Shown: positions 34,678-43,816 of the stretch, piece after piece
How positions within the stretch are numbered: the first letter of the stretch is position 1
Layout of the letters: every line of letters begins with the position of its first letter
NCBI RefSeq assembly: GCF_003937945.1
Contig: NZ_RSEC01000060.1
Coordinates: 62,001-126,000 of the forward strand
Reading direction: 5' to 3'
DNA: 64,000 nucleotides
Source of the DNA: Amycolatopsis eburnea
Lineage (GTDB): Bacteria; Actinomycetota; Actinomycetes; Mycobacteriales; Pseudonocardiaceae
The notes under the pieces: generated by a model
The model's input: the letters and a program-made list of their open reading frames with translations, nothing else
What the model was told of the DNA's origin: nothing
Database searches by the model: none
Program-made: the position numbers and the translations under genes

Positions 34678-35132
34678 CACCGCTCCCGAGCGTGGGCCAG
34701 CACCTGTTGCAACGACGACACCGGCTCCTCGCCCACGTCGCCGAGGTGCACGTACAGCCAGCCACGGTGGCGCTCCGGCCGCGAGGGCCGGTACGGGCGG
34801 CGGCCGAGCATGCCAGCCGGCGGCGCGAGCACGTGCGCGGAGAACCCGGCGAGCCAGCCCAGCGTGGTGCGGGACTCGATGCGAGCGCGACGGAGGAACA
34901 CCGCCGACAACGGCAGCCCCCAGCGGGCCGGCCCGAGCCAGTCCAGCAACGGCAGCTTCCACACGACGACCAGCAAGATCAGGAACAGGGTCCCCTGGGT
35001 GACGGTGTAGGGGCCACCGGGCAGGTAGCCACCGTCGCGACCGGGCATCCGCCCGAACATCCGCGGGAACCGGCGCGACCGGGTGTAGGAGCGGCCGACC
35101 AGCACGTCGCCGCGGCTCTTCGGCGCGCTCAA
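34677..35132 (-). CDS. Conjugal transfer membrane protein (PrgI/VirB3-like)
   Basis: 151 aa from ATG 35132, overlapping the upstream stop (ATGA). Two hydrophobic segments lie in the middle (TLFLILLVVVWKLPLLDWLG and the region before TLGWLAGFSAHVLAPPA), with basic loops and a C-terminal soluble part (GWLYVHLGDVGEEPVSSL). Size and position directly before virB4 fit the PrgI/VirB3 role of anchoring VirB4 to the membrane. Confidence 0.7.
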   Translation of the reverse strand: MSAPKSRGDVLVGRSYTRSRRFPRMFGRMPGRDGGYLPGGPYTVTQGTLFLILLVVVWKLPLLDWLGPARWGLPLSAVFLRRARIESRTTLGWLAGFSAHVLAPPAGMLGRRPYRPSRPERHRGWLYVHLGDVGEEPVSSLQQVLAHARER

Positions 35133-35368
35133 TGGGTGAACCAGGCGCCGAACATGCCGGCGACCCCGTCGAGGTTGAGCAGGATGCCGAGGAAGATCGC
35201 CGCGATCACCCCGTACTTGATCGCCCGGGTGAAGTTCCCGCGGGTGCCGATCAGCAGCCCGATCCCGCCAACGATCGCGGCGAGCAGGATCAGCCGGCGG
35301 ACGGACTGGTCACCCCAGGCCAGGTTGGTGTCGATCCAGGACTTCACGTCCGCGGCCAGCACGATCAT
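35129..35368 (-). CDS. Small VirB2-like membrane protein
   Basis: 79 aa from ATG 35368, overlapping the next gene by ATGA. Two membrane helices (RRLILLAAIVGGIGLLIGT, YGVIAAIFLGILLNL) joined by a short basic loop (RGNFTRAIK). This is the usual shape of TrbC/VirB2-type pilin-like subunits in Gram-positive systems. It lies between the TcpC-like and PrgI-like genes. Confidence 0.7.
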   Translation of the reverse strand: MIVLAADVKSWIDTNLAWGDQSVRRLILLAAIVGGIGLLIGTRGNFTRAIKYGVIAAIFLGILLNLDGVAGMFGAWFTH

Positions 35369-35383
35369 CGGACTTCCCCTCGC

Positions 35384-36319
35384 CTACCGGCCCGCGATCA
35401 GCGGCGCCGGTTCGATGCGGTTGATCTCCCACCGGCCGGCCCGCGCGACGAGCGTCAGCGCGTAGTCGACGGGTGTGTTCTGCCCGGTGGCGTCCCAGCC
35501 CCAGGCGCGGGTGAAGCTGTGGACAACCGTCCCGTCGACCGGCCTCGCCGCCTGGCCCGGCTCGAACTTCTCGTGCGTGCGCACCTCGGCGACCTGCACC
35601 GCCGTGTACGGCGCCGGCCGCGGCAGGGCAAGGCTTGCCCCGGGGCTGACGAACCGGTCGAGCTGCCCTTGCCCCGCCAGGTAGGCGGCCAGAAACCCGG
35701 TGACCGACTGCCCGAGCGGGCCGCCCGGATCGGCGAGCTCGTCGTAAGCCAGCTCGACGGCGCCGCCGATGCCCGGACAAGCCACCGGAGTGGGCAAGGC
35801 CGCGGCGACATAGGCGGCCTCCGTACCGGTCATCGCTACCTGGGCGCACAGCAGCGTCGCCGCGCGCTTGCCGTCCGGCTGCAGCACCAGCACGTCGGCG
35901 ACCACCACGATCGACCACACCGCCGGCGCCGGCGAGACCGCCGAGACCACCGCGGTGTCGACCGGAACCTGCGTCCCCACGGCCCGCTGCGACTTCATCC
36001 CGGGCGGATAGAAGGTCTCGAGATCCGCCGGGTCGTCCCGGGTCGCCGAGAGCCAGGACCGCACGTACATCTCCGCCCAACCCTCCGGCGAGGAAGAGGG
36101 CGCGGGTGCACCGCCGTCCCGCATCGACGGCGCACCCGCTGGCTGGAGAACGATCAGACCGGCGATCATCAGAAGCGGGGCGGCCAGCACGGCCAACCAC
36201 GCCACCCACCGGCCGACACGGCGGGTCGCACCCCGCAGCGCAGGCTCGAGCTCCGCGTCGGGCAGCAGCTTCACCAGCGGGCTGCTGCCCGCGCCGCTGC
36301 GGTCGTGACGACGGAACAC
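35384..36319 (-). CDS. TcpC-like conjugal transfer protein
   Basis: 311 aa from GTG 36319, with AGGAGG 8 nt upstream. A single N-terminal membrane helix (WVAWLAVLAAPLLMIAGLIV, about 38-57) is followed by two extracellular NTF2-like modules (MYVRSWLSATRDDPADLETF; FLAAYLAGQGQLDRFVSPG) and a final strand VDYALTLVARAGRWEINRI. This is the layout of TcpC/VirB8 proteins that scaffold the channel. It is first in the transfer operon. Confidence 0.78.
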   Translation of the reverse strand: MFRRHDRSGAGSSPLVKLLPDAELEPALRGATRRVGRWVAWLAVLAAPLLMIAGLIVLQPAGAPSMRDGGAPAPSSSPEGWAEMYVRSWLSATRDDPADLETFYPPGMKSQRAVGTQVPVDTAVVSAVSPAPAVWSIVVVADVLVLQPDGKRAATLLCAQVAMTGTEAAYVAAALPTPVACPGIGGAVELAYDELADPGGPLGQSVTGFLAAYLAGQGQLDRFVSPGASLALPRPAPYTAVQVAEVRTHEKFEPGQAARPVDGTVVHSFTRAWGWDATGQNTPVDYALTLVARAGRWEINRIEPAPLIAGR

Positions 36320-36388
36320 GACTCGACCTCCTGTGCGTTTCCTGCGGGCTGTTGCTCAGAGGCACGCAGGTCGGACCGCTGGTGTGAT

Positions 36389-37252
36389 TCAGCCAGCCCA
36401 GGGCAGGTGATGGCCGCGAAACTCTGTCGCGGCCTCGGCCAGCTGCTCGAACGCCCGGCGGCGGTGCCGGGTGATCGTGGGCTGGCTCAGCCCGATCAGC
36501 GCGCCGATCTGCCGGTCCGTGGCGACGCCGTCCCGACCGAGCGGGCCATCGAAGTAACGGGTGGTCAGGATGGCGGCGGAGTGCTCGTCGAGCCGCTCTT
36601 CCTCCACCGCCCACGCCAGCAGCTCGAGCAGTTCTTCCGACGCATCGGGCTCGGCAGGGACGGCCCCCAAAGGCCGGTAGACCTGGTCGTCGTCCATGCT
36701 GACCACGTCCGCGGCGGCCTGGCCGTGGTCGACGCCGAAGTCCCGCTGCGCGGCCCGCTGGGTCTCGCGCACCAGGTTCGCCGCGACGTGATGCCGCCGC
36801 CGAAGCGGGTAGCACCGGGTCTGCTCCCAGAGGTGCCCGATCACCGACGCCTGGATGTCACGGCTGTCTTCCGAGGCCGAGACGCCACCACCGGTTACGC
36901 CACGGCGTACGCCGACCACGCCGGCGGCTGCACGAGTTGCCCGGACAACCCTGCCGACGATGCCCGGGACAGCCGGCAGCAGCGCGTTCACGACGATCTC
37001 GGTGGCGACGACACCCGAGTTTGCCGGTTCCGCAGCCCGGACCAAGAGTGCGTGAAGCACTTCATCGTGGCGGCCGTAGTCTCGGGTGGCCAGGATGGCA
37101 ACGAGGTCTCCGTGGGATGGAGCGTCCGAAAGCGCGGTGTCCTCGGCGGCCCAGCCACGGAGAACCTGATCGAATCGCGCCACGCCCCGGGGATCGCTGA
37201 ACTCCTTCTGCAACATGGTCAACGGACTGTTCTCAGTGGACCGGCTGTTCAT
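36389..37252 (-). CDS. HTH regulator, sigma-region-4-like
   Basis: 287 aa from ATG 37252. The C-terminal 100 residues carry a helix-turn-helix (DRQIGALIGLSQPTITRHRR, then RAFEQL) resembling sigma-70 region 4 or LuxR-type domains, preceded by LLELLAWAVEEERLDEHSAA. The N-terminal half is helical with an odd Val/Ala-rich middle (GIVGRVVRATRAAAGVVG). It lies 69 bp ahead of the TcpC-like gene, so it may control transfer. Element-encoded proteins of this type are common, but I know of no defined function. Confidence 0.65.
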   Translation of the reverse strand: MNSRSTENSPLTMLQKEFSDPRGVARFDQVLRGWAAEDTALSDAPSHGDLVAILATRDYGRHDEVLHALLVRAAEPANSGVVATEIVVNALLPAVPGIVGRVVRATRAAAGVVGVRRGVTGGGVSASEDSRDIQASVIGHLWEQTRCYPLRRRHHVAANLVRETQRAAQRDFGVDHGQAAADVVSMDDDQVYRPLGAVPAEPDASEELLELLAWAVEEERLDEHSAAILTTRYFDGPLGRDGVATDRQIGALIGLSQPTITRHRRRAFEQLAEAATEFRGHHLPWAG

Positions 37253-37459
37253 AGCGCCAGCTCCCTCGCTCGGATGACAAGAACCGAGTCAGCGTCCGAA
37301 CCGGTGCTCGCGCCATTCCTGGCCCGCGACCTTGCCCTACCGCGGGGCAAGCCAACACCACCCGAATGGGTAACTACACCTCGCTTCGGATTCAGCTCGT
37401 GTAGCAGTGACCCGTGGTCAGCGAAAACTCCGCGACGTTCGAGGAAGGCCCCCGGTACC

Positions 37460-39226
37460 GTGTCGGCCGTGTCCAGTACTGCACAAGAAGGCCTGCAGTT
37501 CGACCTCTCCTCCAAGCGGATCGGCGAACTCATCACGCTGGCGGACAGCGCCGCTGCCGCGGCCAGCACCGGGTGGCACGAGGTGTCGACCTCATTGCAG
37601 CCCTGCCGGGACGCCGCTGACATCGACGCCATCGCGGTCGCCTTCGACTATCGGATGACGGAGGCCGGGGAAGCCGACGAGTCGGTGTTCGCTTCGGCGT
37701 GGACGCTGGGCGGGAAGACGTATCCGGCGCCGCTTGGCACGCTGCCGACGTCGGTCGCCGACCTCTGGGCGGCGGTCGCAGATTCCTCCTCGACTTCCCC
37801 GGTACGCGCGCGCCTGAACGATCTCCTCTTCTCCCTCGGTCGGCAGCCCCGGCACATCCACGCGGAACGAGCCTGCCTCGCATATTTGGAACTGAGCGTC
37901 GGAAACTGGATCCCGCTCTACCGAGCCCTCGCCTTGGTCCGTGCGCTCGACATCGCCCGCCAAATGAAGCGCGACGACTTGGCCCAGCGCACGATGGCAC
38001 AGATGATCACCGACGCCCGCGAGTACGTCGAGGACGCCGAGTGGCATCCGGGAGTCCCGTTCCGGCTGCTCAAGCGGCTGGTCGCCGAGAAGAACCCGCC
38101 CGAAGCAGTCGACGACCTCCTTGCCACAGCGCGCACCCGCTACGCCGACGATCCGCACATCGAGGCGGACGTGGCCGCTCTGCAACGGCGTCGTGCGAAG
38201 GGCAACAAGGACGAACTCGATCGGATCGACCGCGAAATCGCCACGATCTGGATTGCGGCCGCCGAGACGACGTGGGGCCTGCGGAAGATGAACCACCTCA
38301 TCAAGGCCATCGAATACTCCCGCAACCACGGGCACAACGACCTCGTCGCCCAGGCCACCAAGGCCCTGCAGGAAATCGACAACGACGAAATGGGGCTGCA
38401 AAGTATCAGACGATCCGTCGAGATCCCCGGCGAGCAGATCCGCCGATGGGTGGACCACATCGCCGCCGACGACGACTGGCGCGTTTGCCTGCAGCGGTTC
38501 ACTCACGGAGGCATCGGCGTCCCGCCCAGCGGGCTCACTGACGAAAACCGTGCGCGGGTGGAAGTCCTCAAGCAGCAAGCACCGCTATTTTCGATGACTC
38601 CCCGGGTGATGCTCGGCGGCGACGGGCTCCCCCGCTGGCGGCCGCAGGACGACGACGAGCGGGAACTGCAGAAGCTCGCCTTTGTCGAGTCCACTACCAT
38701 GGATTTCACTGCCCCGATCTTCGCCCAGGCACTCGTCGAGATCGGGACCAATCACAGCCCCAGCCGTGAAGAGCTCCAGGACTTCTTCGTCGCCCAGAAT
38801 CCCTCCATCTCCGCAGAGATCGCGCGTGTGCTGGCCGACTGCTTGTTGCGCTACTGGTCGGGGGACGACGAAGCCTGCGTCTACCTGCTGGCGCCGAAGA
38901 TCGAGACGATGTTGCGCAACCTCGCCCGGAGCTTGGACGAGCCGGTCTACCAGACCCAGCGCAACACCACGCCCGGAAAGTACGTCGGCGTCGGCGTTCT
39001 CTTGCAGTTCCTCGGGAAGCGCGGACTTGACGAGTCCTGGGGACGGTACCTCGCGATACTGCTATCCAGCCCGATGGGGTGGAACGCCCGGAACGAGCTC
39101 GCCCACGGCTTCTTCGAAGGCGTACCCGGCCCCCTGGCCGCCCTGCTCCTCCAAGCTGCCCTGTACATCGCGACACTCCAGCCAAGCTCGGACGAGCCCA
39201 GCGAAGATGGCGACGGCTCGTCGTAG
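37460..39226 (+). CDS. DUF4209-like protein with HEPN RNELAHG motif
   Basis: 588 aa from GTG 37460 (GTG 37469 also possible), with GAGGAAGG 12 nt upstream. The protein is helical throughout. Near the C terminus it has PKIETMLRNLARSL, GKYVGVGVLLQFLG and WNARNELAHGFFEG, the Rx4-6H active-site pattern of HEPN ribonucleases as found in DUF4209. Such proteins often act as RNases in abortive-infection or toxin settings. It stands alone, divergent from the element regulator, which is typical for cargo defence genes. Assignment rests on motif memory. Confidence 0.6.
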   Translation: MSAVSSTAQEGLQFDLSSKRIGELITLADSAAAAASTGWHEVSTSLQPCRDAADIDAIAVAFDYRMTEAGEADESVFASAWTLGGKTYPAPLGTLPTSVADLWAAVADSSSTSPVRARLNDLLFSLGRQPRHIHAERACLAYLELSVGNWIPLYRALALVRALDIARQMKRDDLAQRTMAQMITDAREYVEDAEWHPGVPFRLLKRLVAEKNPPEAVDDLLATARTRYADDPHIEADVAALQRRRAKGNKDELDRIDREIATIWIAAAETTWGLRKMNHLIKAIEYSRNHGHNDLVAQATKALQEIDNDEMGLQSIRRSVEIPGEQIRRWVDHIAADDDWRVCLQRFTHGGIGVPPSGLTDENRARVEVLKQQAPLFSMTPRVMLGGDGLPRWRPQDDDERELQKLAFVESTTMDFTAPIFAQALVEIGTNHSPSREELQDFFVAQNPSISAEIARVLADCLLRYWSGDDEACVYLLAPKIETMLRNLARSLDEPVYQTQRNTTPGKYVGVGVLLQFLGKRGLDESWGRYLAILLSSPMGWNARNELAHGFFEGVPGPLAALLLQAALYIATLQPSSDEPSEDGDGSS

Positions 39227-39665
39227 GCGAGCCAGAGACGTCTCACCCCCCGTCGGCCGCCGGAGACCGTTACGAACTCAGTGGTTACTTCGTCGATTCA
39301 GTGCCGCTCGCGCACCGTGCCGTCCGCCGAGGTCCGGCGGACGTCTTCGATCGTGGAGTCATGCCCACCTTTTCGGAGGCCCAGCACGCCGCGACGGCGG
39401 CCTTACTGGTCCAGCCCGGAGGGCGTCGACGAAGGGACGCGGCCAGCCAGCCACAGTCGTTCGAGCCAGGAAAGGGCGTCCATGGCTCGAGCCGATCACC
39501 AAACAGCGTGAATCCCGGCAATCTCTCCCGAATGTCCTGGATGGCGCGTCGCACACGAATACTTGGCGACCGTTCACGCGCTTTTCGCGTTCCACGAGCC
39601 GCTTTGGCTTCCAGGTGCGTTTTGGTGAGCTTGACACGGCGGTCGCCGACGGCGGTCATCGCCTC
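39227..39665. other. Stretch without a confident gene
   Basis: 439 bp. Two overlapping minus-strand frames (starts near 39659 and 39637) share the look of a broken basic protein: KLTKTHLEAK in one frame and RLVEREKRVNGRQVFVCD in the next. A frameshifted remnant is possible. No hairpin or repeat stands out. Confidence 0.4.
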
Positions 39666-39992
39666 CTAGGCACAGCCGGCCGCCGTTTCGTGGTCGAGGT
39701 GCCCGAGGGTGTGCGTCGCCGGTGAGAAGCGCAGCGGTTCCGGGCCACCGCGGCCGCCCGCCGCCACGACGAGGCTCACGAACTGCGCAAGCAGGGACGC
39801 CGTGACTGAGGGCGCCAGTAGGGAGACGTTCTCGCGGGCCGGTGCGTCGAGGCCTGCGTTCTTGATGTAATCGTCGTCCGCGAACAGCCCTTCGCGGTCA
39901 CGGGCGACCTGTGCTCCGTCGATCTGCCCAACGCACTGCAGGCATGGCCTGCCGAGTGCAGCGACGTGCGTCCGCCAGGTGGCGTTGCGCAT
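39666..39992 (-). pseudogene. C-terminal fragment of a ThiF/E1-like protein
   Basis: The 108-aa frame from ATG 39992 contains GRPCLQCVGQ, then VARDREGLFADDDYIKNAG, APARENVSLLAPSVTASLLA and RFSPATHTLGHLDH. A CxxC zinc pair followed by the helix that ends E1-like/ThiF domains is typical for the family, but the nucleotide-binding GxGxxG part and the catalytic region are absent. The gene was cut at its 5' side, where it meets the MarR remnant head to head. It is not closely similar to the E2-E1 fusion of the CBASS operon. Confidence 0.5.
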
Positions 39993-40395
39993 GCCGCATG
40001 CCGTGGTCGGTGAACGGGACGATGGCCAGGCCGCCGCGACCGTGCTGGGCTACGTAGACCGCGACGGTCCGCAAACCACCGCCGACCTGGTGACCGCCGA
40101 ACGCCACCCCGACGACGGCCGCAAGATGCTCCTGCACATCACCGACGCCGGCGGGGCACGCCTGCGCCAGGAACGCGAGCGCCGCACCACCTCCTTGGAC
40201 AACGCCATCCGTGACACGCTCGCCGCCGGCGAGCAGGAGCAACTGCGGAACTGCGTGCCGCTGCTGGCCCGACTCACCGCGCACCTGACCGGCCGGTGGG
40301 CGGCCACCCGGATCTGGTTCCGCGTCAGGCAACCGACTCGGGACGGGTGTCGGCGGCCGTCACAACGGACGGACCCGGAGCGCGGTCCGCGGTAA
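39979..40395 (+). pseudogene. MarR-family regulator remnant with internal deletion
   Basis: The frame reads TVLGYVDRDGPQTTADLVTAE, then jumps directly to HPDDGRKMLLHITDAGG, ARLRQERERRT and a normal C-terminal helix (LAAGEQEQLRNCVPLLARL). In intact MarR proteins about 25 residues, the recognition helix and start of the wing, stand between these pieces. The N-terminal dimerisation helix is also missing. The protein could not bind DNA normally. Confidence 0.6.
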
Positions 40396-40983
40396 CGCGC
40401 GGTCATCCGGCCCGACGTCGATGGAGAACAACGCCTCGTCCACGCGTTTGTCGTCCCCGCCCCAGCGGACGACGCCGCCCAGGTCCGCGATGATCGCGCG
40501 GATCGCGACGACCTGCGGTGGGTAGAAGCCGCCGCGCGACCCGGCGGGGTAGTGCCCCGGGCGGATCTTGACCGCGGTCCCCGAAGCCCGGTTCGACTCG
40601 GCCAGTGCCGGCGTGACCGTCGCCGGAGGGCGCCAGCCGACCACGTCACCATCGCGCAGTTCGTCCACATCGCAATGAAACCGGTGAATGACGTACGCGA
40701 GCACTGCGTCCACCACACCGACGCGCAGTTGCACCCCGGACAATGGCGTGCCCGGCACGGGGCGCGTGTGGATGTTTCCGCGGCCGTCGGCGACCGCTTC
40801 CATCTCCCAGCCGTTGTGCGACGGCGCTCCGGTCAACACACCGTTTTGGTTCGGCTCCCGGCGCTTGAGCGCCCCGTCCCACAGGTTCGTTTCGGCGCCC
40901 GCGGGTGTGGTAGGCGGCAGCACGACCGTCGCTCCGGTCACCGCCGCGGCTATGAGGAACGTCCGGCGTCGCAGGGTTGTCAC
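40360..40983 (-). CDS. TAT-secreted M15-peptidase-like protein lacking zinc ligands
   Basis: 207 aa from GTG 40983, with GGAGGAG 5 nt upstream. The start LRRRTFLIAAAVTGATVVLP is a twin-arginine signal, probably cleaved after PAGA. The mature part has GVVDAVLAYVIHRFHCDVDE and SNRASGTAVKIRPGHYP, which resembles the SxHxxGxAxD zinc site of VanY/M15 peptidases, but the His and Asp ligands are replaced by Arg and Lys. It is probably a binding protein rather than an enzyme. It lies behind the DUF1906 gene on the same strand. Confidence 0.65.
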   Translation of the reverse strand: MTTLRRRTFLIAAAVTGATVVLPPTTPAGAETNLWDGALKRREPNQNGVLTGAPSHNGWEMEAVADGRGNIHTRPVPGTPLSGVQLRVGVVDAVLAYVIHRFHCDVDELRDGDVVGWRPPATVTPALAESNRASGTAVKIRPGHYPAGSRGGFYPPQVVAIRAIIADLGGVVRWGGDDKRVDEALFSIDVGPDDRALPRTALRVRPL

Positions 40984-41000
40984 CTCTGCTCCTCCCCTTC

Positions 41001-43241
41001 TCACAGGTGCCGCGAGATGCCGTTGTACTTCTCGAGGATGTGGTACAGGGCCATGCGCTGCCCCGCGTGCTCCTCCGCCTCCGGGCCCCAGCCCTGGTAA
41101 CGGCGCAGCACCTCGAAGATCTCCCGCTCGGTGTAGTTCAACGCGATGGGCCTCAGCACCGTCTCTCCTTCCGGCGGGTTCTGGCCGCCCGGCTTGCCGT
41201 CCGCGTCCCAGATGTGGATCATCGCCACGGTCCGGAGTGCGTACTCCTCGTCGTTCTTGAGCTGTTTCCAGGTCGCGTAGATGTCCTCGTCCACGGCGGT
41301 GTCCCGGATCCTGCCGGTCGCCACCCCCTTGGCGATGCAGTGGTTCCACGCCAGGATCGCGGTCGCCCCGAAGATCTGGGCGATACCCGTCGACGAGTCC
41401 CGGGGCACGTTCGGCGGCGGGGGCACCCCCGGCGGACGGTTGTGGTAGCCCTCGACCAACGCGTCGACGCTGTCGTCGATCGCGTCCCAGTGCCGCATCT
41501 CCCAGTACGCCGAAGCCTGGATCAGCGCCTTGCGCATCGTGTACCGGTTCGACAGCTCGGTGATGACGTCGTCGTGATCCCACACCGTGGTCTGCAAGCA
41601 CTTCCAGTGCGCGAAGTTCCGCGTACCGCCGTTGTTCGGGAACCCGATGGATTCCATGTACTTGCCGACGTCGAGTTCCAGCGCCGGGTACACCTCCACC
41701 GCCAGCCGGGTGTCCGGCACGACCTTGCGCGGCGGGTCGAACGAACCCTGTCCGGAGTCACGGCCCGAAACGATGTCGACGTCGATCTCGATCCGGCCGT
41801 CGCCGGACCCGATCGTGCGCGTCGCGATCTGGTCGTACGCCCAGTCTTCGGGCAACGGGTAACCCAGGTTGCCGGAGAACCCCGAGGACATGTCCGACAC
41901 GAAACTCGCCGTCGAGTGTCCGGCGGCCGCGACCCGCGAACACACGTTGCGCGGCCCGTAGATTCCCACCAGATAGGGGTTTCCGGCGTCCGCCAAGGAG
42001 TCCACGATGCCCTTGAAGTGCGGCAGGACGTTCGAGGTCACCTCCCCGTCGAGCGCGTCGAAGTCAACCGCGAAGAAGATCCGGGTGCCGTTCTTGAACC
42101 CGTGGTCCTGCGCTGCGTTCATCGCGGCGTAGCCCGCGGCCCTGCCGGCCGCGTAGGTGAAGCTCGCCGCATCCCGCCCGAACGTCTGGTAGATCGGGAA
42201 GCACCGCAGGCCGCTGGCCGCGATGGTCTGCAGCTCTCCTTCTTGGATCGGCTTCTCCGGCAAGGAGGTCGAGCTCAACGCGGTGAGGTACCGGCCGACG
42301 TAACCGATGCCCTGCGCCTTCAGCGTCGCCGCGCGAGAAGCGGTGATCCGGGTGACGCCGTCACACGCCTCACCGTTGCGAGTCTGGTCCCCGTAGGAGA
42401 CCAGTAGCGACGCCCAGGTGGGGAAGTCGCCGTTACCGGACACCGCGAGCTTCGCGAACGACTGGAACTCCCGGACGGCGCTGCCCAGCGAGGAATCGAA
42501 CGTGCCGGTGAAGTCGACCGGTCGCTTGTTCAGCGCCAGCACCGCCGAGAACAGCCACACCCAGATCCCCGTGTTGCCGAGAGAGACCGTGTGCTGCTTC
42601 AGGCCCGCCTGCGTGGCGGGCCCGAACACGCCGTTGGCCGACCCGTCGGCCATGCCCAGCTCGTACTGGATCGCGAACAAGACGGACTTGGCCACGTCGC
42701 GCGAATGGTGGCCGTCGCAGGGGATGACGAAGAAGTCGCGGCGGCCGATGTAACGTCCGTTCAGCCACTGCTGGATCTCGCGGACCGTCGGCGAACCGGA
42801 GTTGACGTCGACGTAGGCGTCCATGGTCAACAGTCCCTTGAACACCTTCGGCGTCAAGTCACTGCCGGGGAACACCGTCTCGACTCCCATGTCCTCCTTG
42901 AGTTTCGTCACCGCGGCTTGGACGCGTGGACCGTACGCGCCGTTGATCCCGTCGCCGTCGTAGCCTTTGCAGTACAGGGCCGACTGGATGATGCGGCAGA
43001 AGTCCGCCGAAGGCATGGTGCCGAAGTTCAGCTTCGGATATCTCGACGTGAGCGTGGACAGCGTCGTCGGCCCGAAGCTGTTCGACACGGGCGAGATCCC
43101 CAGCTCCGACTGAAGGGCGCGAGTGAGGGCGTACATCACCTCCCACTTGGTTCGGCCGTCCTCCTCGACCGTCATCCCGGTGCGGCTGCTGTAGACGTCG
43201 TTGACGAACCGCTGCGCCCGTCTGACCATCTCGTCGGCCAT
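41001..43241 (-). CDS. DUF1906 glycoside-hydrolase-like protein with peptidoglycan-binding repeats
   Basis: 746 aa from ATG 41001-43241; a GTG at 43247 overlapping the upstream stop is an alternative start. Residues about 1-250 contain peptidoglycan-binding-type repeats (SNSFGPTTLSTLTSRYPKL, NGAYGPRVQAAVTKLKED, NGVFGPATQAGLKQH). About 290-510 is the DUF1906/Rv2525c-like TIM-barrel domain (RAATLKAQGIGYVGRYLTAL, GTRIFFAVDFDALDGEV, VGIYGPRNVC). The C-terminal 230 residues are unassigned. No signal peptide is seen, so export, if any, uses another route or the start is upstream. Confidence 0.75.
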   Translation of the reverse strand: MADEMVRRAQRFVNDVYSSRTGMTVEEDGRTKWEVMYALTRALQSELGISPVSNSFGPTTLSTLTSRYPKLNFGTMPSADFCRIIQSALYCKGYDGDGINGAYGPRVQAAVTKLKEDMGVETVFPGSDLTPKVFKGLLTMDAYVDVNSGSPTVREIQQWLNGRYIGRRDFFVIPCDGHHSRDVAKSVLFAIQYELGMADGSANGVFGPATQAGLKQHTVSLGNTGIWVWLFSAVLALNKRPVDFTGTFDSSLGSAVREFQSFAKLAVSGNGDFPTWASLLVSYGDQTRNGEACDGVTRITASRAATLKAQGIGYVGRYLTALSSTSLPEKPIQEGELQTIAASGLRCFPIYQTFGRDAASFTYAAGRAAGYAAMNAAQDHGFKNGTRIFFAVDFDALDGEVTSNVLPHFKGIVDSLADAGNPYLVGIYGPRNVCSRVAAAGHSTASFVSDMSSGFSGNLGYPLPEDWAYDQIATRTIGSGDGRIEIDVDIVSGRDSGQGSFDPPRKVVPDTRLAVEVYPALELDVGKYMESIGFPNNGGTRNFAHWKCLQTTVWDHDDVITELSNRYTMRKALIQASAYWEMRHWDAIDDSVDALVEGYHNRPPGVPPPPNVPRDSSTGIAQIFGATAILAWNHCIAKGVATGRIRDTAVDEDIYATWKQLKNDEEYALRTVAMIHIWDADGKPGGQNPPEGETVLRPIALNYTEREIFEVLRRYQGWGPEAEEHAGQRMALYHILEKYNGISRHL

Positions 43242-43243
43242 CG

Positions 43244-43765
43244 TCACCCGACCTGGATTTCGTCGGCCTTGTCGTTCCAGCCGAAGATGCGGAAGTCGGG
43301 GTAGATGCGGTTCGCAGCCAGGTACGCGTGCTGATCCGGGAGGGCGGTGACGTAGTTGACCAGCGTGGCGCCGCTCTGCGGCCGGTGCAGCGCGGCGCTG
43401 CTGGCCTTGTCGCGGAAACCCCAGTCGGCCAGCTTCTTCGTGCCTGACGCGTTCCACTGCAGGCGCCTGCCGGTGTGGTCGATGTCCTCCCAGAGGCACA
43501 CCCAGGTGTACTTGCAGTCCTCGGCCGCGGCGATGCCGAACTCGCCCGTGGCGGCCGCGAAGTCCTGCGGGGTGCGGAAGCAACGCACGTCGCCCACCGC
43601 GAACTCGGCGCAGACCTGGGCGTCCTTCCAGCCTTTGCCGAGATCGATGGTCGTGCCGCCGTAGGAAGCCGGTATCCCCACCGTGGCCGCGCTCGCGGGC
43701 GCCTCGGAGCTCAAGAAGGTGCCGATCATCGTCGCGGCCAGGACCGCTGCTTTCAGACTGCGCAT
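43244..43765 (-). CDS. Secreted crystallin/I36-like protein
   Basis: 173 aa from ATG 43765 with a signal peptide (LKAAVLAATMIGTFLSSEAPA, cleavage after ASA). The mature part has paired cysteines (CAEFAVGDVRC, CKYTWVC) and CLWEDIDHTGRRLQWN with a later ADWGFRDKASSA, the pattern of beta/gamma-crystallin-like peptidase inhibitor I36 proteins of actinomycetes. It is directly upstream of the DUF1906 gene on the same strand. Confidence 0.7.
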   Translation of the reverse strand: MRSLKAAVLAATMIGTFLSSEAPASAATVGIPASYGGTTIDLGKGWKDAQVCAEFAVGDVRCFRTPQDFAAATGEFGIAAAEDCKYTWVCLWEDIDHTGRRLQWNASGTKKLADWGFRDKASSAALHRPQSGATLVNYVTALPDQHAYLAANRIYPDFRIFGWNDKADEIQVG

Positions 43766-43816
43766 GGGTTCCCCTCGGTGTTTGTATGGTCGGACCCGGG
43801 ATGGCCAACACGGTGG

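Noticed and set aside
39285..39659. Minus-strand frame of 124 codons
   Set aside because: It starts protein-like but becomes Arg/Ser/Pro noise after about 60 residues, so it is left as a possible remnant only.
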